This document shows positions 56,201-64,000 of a stretch of DNA of 64,000 nucleotides, piece after piece; positions within the stretch are counted from its first letter, which is position 1, and every line of letters starts with the position of its first letter. This DNA is from a bacterium (GTDB lineage: Archaea; Thermoproteota; Nitrososphaeria; Nitrososphaerales; Gagatemarchaeaceae): contig DAIDAO010000052.1 of assembly GCA_027310575.1 (NCBI GenBank), positions 1-64,000 of the forward strand, written 5' to 3'. The position numbers were made by a program, and so were the translations under genes. The notes below the pieces were generated by a model. It did not search any database, was not told the DNA's origin, and saw nothing but the letters and a program-made list of their open reading frames with translations.

Positions 56201-56610
56201 TTCGAGCGGTTGGAGAGCTGGCAGAGCTCGGACTTCACCATCACTGGGAGGTCTCCTATGTGCTGGCGCGTGGTGTCCCGGGGGAGCCCCTCCTCTTCGA
56301 TCGTCATCTCGAGCAGGATGGGCGCGGAGTAGGTAAGGTTCCTGAGGCGCGACTCCATCGGGAGGATGCTGCTGACCGACCCGTCGATCTCGACGACGCG
56401 GGGGGAGCCCAGGGTGAGCCTTCCGAACTTTATCTTGTACGGCGTGCTCACGGTCTCGATCTCGACCTCGCCGATCTCGTCCACGATGTTCTGCAGGCCG
56501 CGCGTCACGAACTCGTTGTAGCTGTTCAGGTGCTGCCTGGCGACTCCCTCCCTCTGCAGGAGGTCGCTGAGTATCACCCAGGAGTTGGAGGTGACGATCT
56601 GCTTGCTCAA
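53254..56610 (-). CDS. rpoB: DNA-directed RNA polymerase subunit B, unsplit
   Basis: [57 protein letters not shown]; 1118 aa. Confidence 0.97.
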   Translation of the reverse strand: [1118 protein letters not shown]

Positions 56611-56611
56611 C

Positions 56612-56863
56612 TCAGCCCTCCACCACGTACCTGTAGTACGTGCCTGTCCCTGCTGTCTCGCTGCGCCTGGTTATCCTGACGAAGTCGCCGGGCTTCGCCC
56701 CGACCTCCTTGGCTATCGCGTCAGTCGCCAGGATGTAGGGAAGCTGGGAGGGTGACGAGTTGAATCTTCCGAGGACCTGGGCAGCCTCTTCCTTCGTCAG
56801 GAGCTCGTGTTTCGGTATCAAGAAATGCGTGCTGACCTTGAAAGCGGGGACTTCGTCCTCCAC
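56612..56863 (-). CDS. rpoH: DNA-directed RNA polymerase subunit H
   Basis: HFLIPKHELLTKEEAAQVLGRFN...LPYILATDAIAKEVGAKPGDFVRITRRSETAGTGTYYRYVVEG. Confidence 0.95.
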   Translation of the reverse strand: MEDEVPAFKVSTHFLIPKHELLTKEEAAQVLGRFNSSPSQLPYILATDAIAKEVGAKPGDFVRITRRSETAGTGTYYRYVVEG

Positions 56864-57117
56864 CTTCTTCCGCCTGACCGTCTTCTTGGGAGCTACTATG
56901 CCGAACTACCCCCATCGACAATACGGACTAAGTGGCACGAACAATACACGTAACAGGGCCCGATGCCGGCCGGTTTCAACCGCGTATTTAGATTTTACTC
57001 GTGCCGTCGTCCTCCAATCTGTGGTTAGCCCGACAGCGGAGAGGGAAGGCGAAATACGGGGATGCAGGTTGATCTGGGCTCTATTTGGGGCGTTTGGGGC
57101 CTATGGAGGAGAAGACC

Positions 57118-58026
57118 TCAGGCGCTCACTCGTTCCGCTTCGTAGACCGGCGTCCCTTCTTCAGGCCTCAGGACCAACTTGGAGAACTCCTGGTAGAGCC
57201 TTTTGGTCGTCGGGCCGACCCCGCCTGAGCCGACCTGGGCGCCGCTGATGGAGCCGACCGAGAGGATCTCCGACTTCGTCCCGACCAGGAAGACCTCGTC
57301 GGCAGTCGAGAGCTCGAAGGGGGTGATGTCCCTCTGAGCCACGTCGAGGCCCAGGTCCGAGCAGAGTCTGACTATCCGGTCCCGGGTGATGCCGTGCAGA
57401 ATCCCAGCAGCAGACGACGGGGTCGCGATCCTGCCGTCCTTGACGAGGAAGAGGTTGGTGACGCTCCCCTCGGAGACGAAGCCCCGGTGGTCGAGCAGGA
57501 TGGCGTCGTTTGCTCCCGCGCTGTTGGCCTCCATCTTCGCCATTATGCTGTTCATGTAGTTCAGGGACTTTATCTCGTGCGTCGTCGCGTCCACTGCGTC
57601 CCTGCGGTACGAGGAGACTATCATCTTGACGACCTTGGGATCGCGGGGCCCGAGCGCGCTCGCCATCGGCTCGGCGATGATGAAGATCGTCGGGTTCTTG
57701 CAGAGCGCGGGGTCGACCCCGAGGTCCCCAACCCCCCTGGTCACGACGAGCCTGATGTACGAGTCCCTGAGCTGGTTCTTGCGGAGGGTCTCGAGCACGG
57801 CCTCTGTCATCTCGTGCTTGGTCAGCGGGATCTTCAGTCGTATGCTCTTGGCAGAGTCATAGAGCCTGTTGACGTGGTCCACGAGGCGGAAGACGCTGCC
57901 GTTGTAGGCGCGGATGCCCTCGAACACGCCGTCGCCGTAGAGCAGCCCGTGGTCGAAGACGGAGACCACAGCCTTGGACTTTTCGACGAACTTCCCGTCG
58001 ACGTAGATCAGGGGCTCCTGACTCAT
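57118..58026 (-). CDS. ilvE: Branched-chain amino acid aminotransferase
   Basis: IYVDGKFVEKSKAVVSVFDHGLLYGDGVFEGIRAYNG; KSLNYMNSIMAKMEA. Confidence 0.95.
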   Translation of the reverse strand: MSQEPLIYVDGKFVEKSKAVVSVFDHGLLYGDGVFEGIRAYNGSVFRLVDHVNRLYDSAKSIRLKIPLTKHEMTEAVLETLRKNQLRDSYIRLVVTRGVGDLGVDPALCKNPTIFIIAEPMASALGPRDPKVVKMIVSSYRRDAVDATTHEIKSLNYMNSIMAKMEANSAGANDAILLDHRGFVSEGSVTNLFLVKDGRIATPSSAAGILHGITRDRIVRLCSDLGLDVAQRDITPFELSTADEVFLVGTKSEILSVGSISGAQVGSGGVGPTTKRLYQEFSKLVLRPEEGTPVYEAERVSA

Positions 58027-58064
58027 GAAACGGTCCGATTTTTGTGGCGGTTAAAACGCTTGCG

Positions 58065-61000
58065 TTAGTGCCCGGACTTGGACAGCCGTCCAAAAACGTA
58101 CGGGAGCACCCCGCCGGACTGGACGTATTGCATCTCGGTCTCGTTGTCCACCCTGACAAGCGTCTTGAACCGCTTTTCTCCGGACGCGCCGCGCGCGACG
58201 ACGTCGACCCAGGCCTTCGGGGACCGCATCGAGCCTATCCCCACTATGTCCATGGTCTCTTCGCCCGTGAGCCCGAGCTGCTTGACCCCCTCCCCCTGCT
58301 TGAACTGGAGGGGGATGACCCCCATGGCGACGAGGTTGCTCCTGTGTATCCTTTCGAAGCTCTCGGCGATCACTGCCCTGACCCCGAGGAGCCTGGGAGC
58401 CTTTGCTGCCCAGTCCCGCGAGCTCCCCGCCCCGTACTGCTTCCCGCCGAGGACTACGAGGGGGGTGCCCTCCGCCGCGTACTTCACGGCCGCGTCGTAT
58501 ATGCTCATGACAGCGCCGTCGGGGAAGTGCGACGTGTAGCCGCCTTCTTTCCCCTTCGCCAGGGCGTTCCTGATCCTGATGTTGCTGAACCCGCCCCGGA
58601 CCATCACCTCGTGGTTCCCGCGCCTGCTCCCGTACGTCGACATGTGGAGGAGGTCGACCCCCCGCTCCTTCAGGTAGACGCCTGCCGGGCTGTCGACGGG
58701 TATGGTCCCGGCCGGGGAGATGTGGTCGGTTGTGACCTTGTCCTCGAAGACCGCAAGGACCCTGGCCCCTCTGATGTCTGCCATCGCCGACGAGGAGAAG
58801 GACTTGTCGAACCACGGGGGGTCCCTGATGTAAGTCGACGCGCCGTCCCAGTGGTACACCTCGTCGCTGAAGGAGGTGAGCTTCTCCCACCGCTCGTCCC
58901 CTTTCATTGCGTCGGCGTACCGCCTCCCATAGAGGTCGGAGTTGAGGGATGACTGCACCGTGCGCTTGACCTCCTCTAACGACGGCCATAGGTCCTTCAG
59001 GTAGACCTGCTTCCCGTCACTCCCCTTCCCGAGCGGGGTCGAGGCGAAGTCGAAGTCGATCCTCCCCGCGAGGGCGTAGGCTACGACGAGCATCGGAGAC
59101 ATGAGGAACGACCCCTTGGCGAGCGGGTGAATCCTCCCGTCGAAGTTCCTGTTCCCCGAGAGGACCGCGACCGCATAGAGGTCCTTCTCCTTGATCGCCT
59201 TCTCGATGTCGGGGGCGAGGGGCCCGCTGTTTCCGATGCAGTTGTGAACTGCCACTCCGCCCGCAATGAAGGCGTGGACGCCATCAACCGTCAGGTCGTA
59301 GACCTGCCTTCGACCCGCTGCACGTCTGTTGATGACTCTGAGCGACAGCGAAGGGAGTGTCATCGATTCCTTTTCCACACAGTAGTGCTTCGCGTTGGTC
59401 GCGACTTCCTCGTCTTCGAGGGGTGCGAACCAGTCTCTCACACCCATCTCCTTGAACAGCTCTACGGGGGACTGGAACCCAGCGCTTTCACGGTGGAGTG
59501 GCCGGAATTTCCTCCGTCCCCCTGATGGGAGTCTTGTGAACCTGTCGTGACCTTCAAGCAACGCGTAGTGGGGCGACACGACAGGAGGCAAGGAGACCTC
59601 GCTTTCATGACCAATCAGCGACACCTTGACGAGTTGCCTGACGCTAGAAAACGATAGCAGTGGTTGGTCCTGATGAAGCTTCACAATCTCAGCTGCCATC
59701 CAACTGCGCTGCTTGTCTATTCCTTGCACTAGGCGCCAATATACGGAGGCAGCGCTGGCGCGCAGGGCTTTGTCGATACAGTACCTGAAGCCGACTTGTT
59801 CAACAAACGAGAGGCCATCAGCCAGCTCAAGCCTCACCTCGATCCGAGGGATGCCATCCACCGCAGGCGCGTATGATGATTCGCTTCGCCGGGTCGGGTA
59901 GTCATAGATGCGCGCGCCCTCGACCCTAACACCGCACCGCTTCAGAAGGCCGACTATCTCAGTCATCATCAGCCTTGTCTGCTGCAAGTGGGCGGGAATC
60001 GTGCTTTGGCTGAACCCAGGGGGAACGAGGGTCGACTCTGTCTCGCGCTCGCCCCAGCGATGTAGTGTGGGGGCGCGGCCGTCTGCTCCAAAGAGGCCGC
60101 CTAGGAACTCGCGCACCACTGACATCGGGCAGTCAGGCTGGAGAACAAACCTGGGAATGGTGGGCGGCTGCCCAATGCGCCGGCCTACCTGAACGCCCGA
60201 CAGCGAAACGATTGCCCTGGTCAGCGACGAGGGGAGGACGATGACCCACTTCCTCTCGTCGTAGCGGTTCGCGGCGGGGCGAAGCCCCGTGACGAGTTCG
60301 ATATCATCCAGCACTGCCGCACGATCCATTGCCTGCCCGACGTGTATTCGCCCCTGTCCGAGTTCGCTGATCGAGCCATCGTTGAGAAGATGGCCGAGCA
60401 ATCGTGAGAATGCCAATGCTCGAGCGCGCGAAGTCGGAGAATCCATGGCAAAGGTCATGTCGCCCGCACGCAGCGCGTAGCCCACCTCGTCGCTGCGAGG
60501 GCTGTCAAGCGGCCCTTCTAGGGCCACGACCACCCGATCCTTGTCCAATTCGAGCTCGTCCGCCCGGACCCACCGGCCCTCCGAGCAGAAGATCTTGTGG
60601 TCAGGAGTGCAAACCAGCGTCCTTCCGTCCTGAAGGACGAGTTCAATACAATCACGCATTCCATTGTTCATGAGCTTGCTTTGCCGGGAGACCTTCAGTC
60701 TTCGGCTCGCCGTGGGGCCGAACACGAGGTCACCGCCATCCGGCTGCAATTCTTCTATGCGACGGGTAGTGCCGTCGGCCATCAGGACAGGAGTTCCCTC
60801 AGCGATGCAGGTCGTGCATCCGTAGCCGACGAGGACGAACCCCAGCTTGGCGAGGTAGGGGAGGAGCCCTGAATTCTGAAGGTAGTCTGTGACCACGGTC
60901 GACCCAGGGGCGAGGCTGGGCTTGACCCAGGGCTTCACCGACAGTCCTGCCTCGACCGCCCTCTTCGCGATGAGGCCCGCCCCGACCATCACAGTGGGGT

Positions 61001-62312
61001 TGGATGTGTTGGTGCAGCTCGTTATCGCAGCTATGACAACGGAACCGTCTGAGAGGCCGGCGCCTGCAGGCCCCCTTTCGAGCAGAAGCTGACTCTGGGC
61101 TCCCGCCGAGGACAGGGGCGAGGTCTGCGTCCTCCTCCGGTCGAGGAGTGCCCGCGCGAACGACGGGACGGTGACGAGGGTGTGCCTCTCCTCAGGGTTT
61201 CTGGGGCCGGCGATCGAAGGTTCGATCAGGTCGAGCTTGATCTCTATCACTTCGGAGTACTTCGGCTCTATGTCAGAGATGAAGAAACCGAACCGCCTGG
61301 TGTACTTCGACACCATGTCGATCTGCGCCTTGGGCCTCGCCGTGCCTACAAGGTAGGCGAGGGTGGCGTCGTCGACCGGGAAGTAACCGGCGGTGGCGCC
61401 GTATTCGGGGGACATGTTGCCGATCGTCGCCCTGTCGGGGACGGAGAGCTGGCCGTATCCTTCTCCGAAGTATTCGACGAACTGCCCGACTACGTTCTTC
61501 TCCCTCAGCTTCTCGGTCACGGTCAGCACGAGGTCTGTCGGCGTGACCCCCTCCCTGAGGGTCCCGGTGAACTTCACGCCGAAGACCTTCGGGACCGGCA
61601 TGTGATACGGCTCCCCGAGCATCACCGCCTCCGCTTCGATCCCCCCGACCCCCCAGCCGAGTACGCCGAGGCCGTTCACCATCGTCGTGTGCGAGTCCGT
61701 CCCCACCAGCGTGTCAGGGAAGACCTCGCCGTCCCTGGCCGAGACCACCTGCGACAGGTATTCGAGATTGAACTGGTGGCAGATCCCCTTCCCTGGCGGG
61801 AAGACGCGCATGTTCTTGAAAGACGACTGCGCCCACTTCAGAAGAGAATAGCGCTCGGAGTTCCTTTCGTACTCCTTCTCCAGGTTTATGGAGAAGGCCA
61901 TGTCGTTCCCCCAGGCGTCCACCTGGATGGAATGATCGATCACGAGGTCGACGGGGACCCTGGAGTTGATCGAGCCGACGTCCAGCCCAGCCGCCTTCGC
62001 GGCGTCGCGCATAGCTGCGAGGTCGACGACGAGCGGGACGCCTGTGTAGTCCTGAAGGAGCACCCTCTGCGGCATGAAAGGGGTCTCAGAGTCGATGCTC
62101 TTCGGCCACTGCGCGAGAGCGTGCGCGGCTTCGAGCGCGCCATGGACCCGGCCGGAGTGGCGCGCTGCGTTCTCCAGAAGAATACGGATGGAGTACGGGA
62201 GTCTCTCGATGTCGTATCCGAGGTCCCGCAGCTTCAAGATGTCGTACGCTGTTGCCTTCCCCGATGGCAGGACAACCTTCTCCCTTATCCGGTCAAGGCT
62301 CTCGAGAGGCAT
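58065..62312 (-). CDS. acnA: Aconitate hydratase (AcnA type), interrupted in frame by an intein
   Basis: AITSCTNTSNP, GYGCTT/CIGNSGPL split motif, C-terminal GEETMDIVG swivel domain; 892-aa extein by coordinate arithmetic. Confidence 0.97.
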   Translation of the reverse strand: MPLESLDRIREKVVLPSGKATAYDILKLRDLGYDIERLPYSIRILLENAARHSGRVHGALEAAHALAQWPKSIDSETPFMPQRVLLQDYTGVPLVVDLAAMRDAAKAAGLDVGSINSRVPVDLVIDHSIQVDAWGNDMAFSINLEKEYERNSERYSLLKWAQSSFKNMRVFPPGKGICHQFNLEYLSQVVSARDGEVFPDTLVGTDSHTTMVNGLGVLGWGVGGIEAEAVMLGEPYHMPVPKVFGVKFTGTLREGVTPTDLVLTVTEKLREKNVVGQFVEYFGEGYGQLSVPDRATIGNMSPEYGATAGYFPVDDATLAYLVGTARPKAQIDMVSKYTRRFGFFISDIEPKYSEVIEIKLDLIEPSIAGPRNPEERHTLVTVPSFARALLDRRRTQTSPLSSAGAQSQLLLERGPAGAGLSDGSVVIAAITSCTNTSNPTVMVGAGLIAKRAVEAGLSVKPWVKPSLAPGSTVVTDYLQNSGLLPYLAKLGFVLVGYGCTTCIAEGTPVLMADGTTRRIEELQPDGGDLVFGPTASRRLKVSRQSKLMNNGMRDCIELVLQDGRTLVCTPDHKIFCSEGRWVRADELELDKDRVVVALEGPLDSPRSDEVGYALRAGDMTFAMDSPTSRARALAFSRLLGHLLNDGSISELGQGRIHVGQAMDRAAVLDDIELVTGLRPAANRYDERKWVIVLPSSLTRAIVSLSGVQVGRRIGQPPTIPRFVLQPDCPMSVVREFLGGLFGADGRAPTLHRWGERETESTLVPPGFSQSTIPAHLQQTRLMMTEIVGLLKRCGVRVEGARIYDYPTRRSESSYAPAVDGIPRIEVRLELADGLSFVEQVGFRYCIDKALRASAASVYWRLVQGIDKQRSWMAAEIVKLHQDQPLLSFSSVRQLVKVSLIGHESEVSLPPVVSPHYALLEGHDRFTRLPSGGRRKFRPLHRESAGFQSPVELFKEMGVRDWFAPLEDEEVATNAKHYCVEKESMTLPSLSLRVINRRAAGRRQVYDLTVDGVHAFIAGGVAVHNCIGNSGPLAPDIEKAIKEKDLYAVAVLSGNRNFDGRIHPLAKGSFLMSPMLVVAYALAGRIDFDFASTPLGKGSDGKQVYLKDLWPSLEEVKRTVQSSLNSDLYGRRYADAMKGDERWEKLTSFSDEVYHWDGASTYIRDPPWFDKSFSSSAMADIRGARVLAVFEDKVTTDHISPAGTIPVDSPAGVYLKERGVDLLHMSTYGSRRGNHEVMVRGGFSNIRIRNALAKGKEGGYTSHFPDGAVMSIYDAAVKYAAEGTPLVVLGGKQYGAGSSRDWAAKAPRLLGVRAVIAESFERIHRSNLVAMGVIPLQFKQGEGVKQLGLTGEETMDIVGIGSMRSPKAWVDVVARGASGEKRFKTLVRVDNETEMQYVQSGGVLPYVFGRLSKSGH
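59241..60809 (-). mobile_element. Class-1 intein with LAGLIDADG-like homing endonuclease, 523 aa, in aconitase
   Basis: Block A CIAEGTPVLMADGTTRRIEEL; block B TLVCTPDHKIF; dodecapeptide-like LLGHLLNDGSI and FLGGLFGADGRA; block F VYDLTVDGVHAFIAGG; block G VAVHN|C. Confidence 0.95.
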
Positions 62313-62459
62313 TCCGACCGTCCTGGAGCGCGCCGATTTTGCCGCTATTTGAATGAGTCCCCTACACGTGCCATCTTGGGTCGATGTGCAGTGCCACGGA
62401 CGGAAAGGAAGATGGCCAGGCAGCTGGTCGCAGCCTCGCGGCTGCGGTAGCCCGGGCGT

Positions 62460-63992
62460 CTAGTCAGGCTCGGAGCCGAAGCGTGGTGGCCTCGCAACGT
62501 TCGCTGCCACCCTGGAACCCCTCAGCAGGGACGGGATGATCGCCGCGGTGTTGATTGCAGCGAGGACCAGGAACACCTTGTCGATGGCGCCTGAGAAGAC
62601 GGTCGCGTCTGTGTTCAACGCCGTCTGGCTCCCCTCCGACGAGATGATGTGGGTTATCAGACTGTAGGGCAGGTAGAAGGTGAGGACCAGTATGACGATG
62701 TTGAAGCTGAGGACGAAACCGATATTGAAGAATGTCGACCGGACCCCCGACGCCACCCCCCTGCGGTGGGCGGGGACCGACCCCATCACTGAGCTCATGT
62801 TAGGCGACACGAAGAGGCCCATCCCTGCCCCGCCGAGGAGAAGGTAGGCCACCAGCCTCTCGTAGGGGGTGTCCGGCGTCAGCGTCGACATCACGAGAAG
62901 AGTAGCACTGACCACCGCCAGCCCGGCCGTGGCGAACAGGCGCGTCCCGTACCTGTCGGAGAGCCGCCCGCTGAGCGGCCCCACCAAGAGGAGGGTGATG
63001 TCGAACGGGACTATGGCGATCCCGGCCTGGAGGGGGCTCAGTCCTTTCACCAGCTGGAGGTAGAGGCTGATCAGGAGGATGAAGGCCCCCCACGCCATAG
63101 CGTTGATGAGCTGAGCAAGGACCGCCCCCGTATATTCGCGGATGCGGAGGAGGCTGAGGTCGAGCAGCGGGTCGCGGCGCCGCCTCTCGACGCGGACGAA
63201 ACCGACGAGGCTCGCCGACGAGAGGATGACGAAGACGGCGATTACGCCTGACTGCTCCATGCCGTATGCTGCAAAGGTCAGCGATAGGAGGAGAAACGTG
63301 ATGAACGACGAGAAGGTGACGAAGCCCGGCCAGTCCATGGAGGCGGTCTTCTCCGGCTGGCTCTGCTCATGGAGCCTGGCGCGGGCCCAGAGCGTCCCGA
63401 ACACCCCCACCGGGATGTTGACGTAGAAGAGGTAGCGCCAGTCGAAGAATGCGAGGATGAGCCCGCTCAGAGTCAGCCCGAACATCGAGCCCGCCCTGAA
63501 GGCTACCGAGTTGATGCCCAGCGCGTTCCCGAGCTCACCGTGGGGGAAGGCGTCAGTGATTATCGCTGCGCTGTTGGAGAAGAGCGCGGCTGACCCGAGC
63601 CCCTGGAATATCCTCGCGGCTATGAAGAAGTCAGGGGACGGCGACAGCGACGTCAGGAGCGAGCCTGCGGTGAATATTCCGAAGCCTATGTTGTAGATCT
63701 TCACCCTGCCGTACATGTCGCTGACCCGGCCGAGGAAGAGGAGGGCGACCGTGCTCCCGATGATGTAGGCCTGGGTGAACCAGATGGCCTGTTCCGCGTC
63801 TGCGCTCAGAGATGCGGCCACGGTGGGGAGCCCGATGACCACGACCCTGCTGTCTATCCCAGACATGAGGACGCCGACAGTGGTGACCGTGAGGACCGTC
63901 CACTTGTACTGCAATTCGCTCTGACGCTCTTGGAAGTAGGACCCGCGCCGACGTTGCCATGTTAAGGCTTGCCTCAGGCGGACAAGATTCAA
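62460..63992 (-). CDS. MFS transporter (DHA2-like, about 14 TM)
   Basis: VLMSGIDSRVVVIGLPTVAASL; LGRVSDMYGRVKIYNIGFGIFTAGSLL; GRLSDRYGTR. Confidence 0.92.
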   Translation of the reverse strand: MNLVRLRQALTWQRRRGSYFQERQSELQYKWTVLTVTTVGVLMSGIDSRVVVIGLPTVAASLSADAEQAIWFTQAYIIGSTVALLFLGRVSDMYGRVKIYNIGFGIFTAGSLLTSLSPSPDFFIAARIFQGLGSAALFSNSAAIITDAFPHGELGNALGINSVAFRAGSMFGLTLSGLILAFFDWRYLFYVNIPVGVFGTLWARARLHEQSQPEKTASMDWPGFVTFSSFITFLLLSLTFAAYGMEQSGVIAVFVILSSASLVGFVRVERRRRDPLLDLSLLRIREYTGAVLAQLINAMAWGAFILLISLYLQLVKGLSPLQAGIAIVPFDITLLLVGPLSGRLSDRYGTRLFATAGLAVVSATLLVMSTLTPDTPYERLVAYLLLGGAGMGLFVSPNMSSVMGSVPAHRRGVASGVRSTFFNIGFVLSFNIVILVLTFYLPYSLITHIISSEGSQTALNTDATVFSGAIDKVFLVLAAINTAAIIPSLLRGSRVAANVARPPRFGSEPD

Positions 63993-64000
63993 TTACGGGA

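Noticed and set aside
53254-56610. Possible intein in rpoB or rpoA (common host genes)
   Set aside because: Conserved motifs run uninterrupted; lengths 1118 and 1262 aa are normal for unsplit subunits.
61182-62450. 422-aa plus-strand ORF
   Set aside because: Antisense to the acnA N-terminal extein, no recognisable domain; shadow ORF.
1-64000. CRISPR arrays, IS elements/transposases, prophage genes
   Set aside because: No direct-repeat/spacer arrays, transposase or phage structural motifs seen; the only mobile element recognised is the intein.

Overview
High-GC archaeal chromosomal window. Gene content suggests a Thaumarchaeota-related lineage: TBP, an unsplit RNA polymerase RpoA, RpoB and RpoH, and an EF-1A with the G1 motif GHVDNGKST. 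The window is dense with core genes and contains an rpoH-rpoB-rpoA-rpl30e-nusA-rps12-rps7 operon, EF-1A, tbp/pyrE, a DNA ligase, guaB-guaA-ada, an oligopeptide ABC transporter operon, a surface glycan cluster, and many small zinc-ribbon or membrane proteins. I saw no CRISPR array, transposase, prophage or confident tRNA. The strongest finding is a complete 523-aa class-1 intein with two LAGLIDADG-like motifs inside aconitase (minus strand, 59241..60809). It is inserted exactly before the second Cys of the [4Fe-4S]-ligating CxxC motif (GYGCTT|C-intein-HN|CIGNSG), so the splicing nucleophile Cys+1 is the cluster-ligand Cys. Other notable observations: an oligopeptide-binding protein whose domain order looks circularly permuted, a site-2-protease homologue with HExxH degraded to HELAQ, a structured intergenic region that may be an ncRNA, a start-codon-spanning hairpin at a CBS-less guaB, an AlkZ-like glycosylase candidate, and several microproteins missing from the ORF track.
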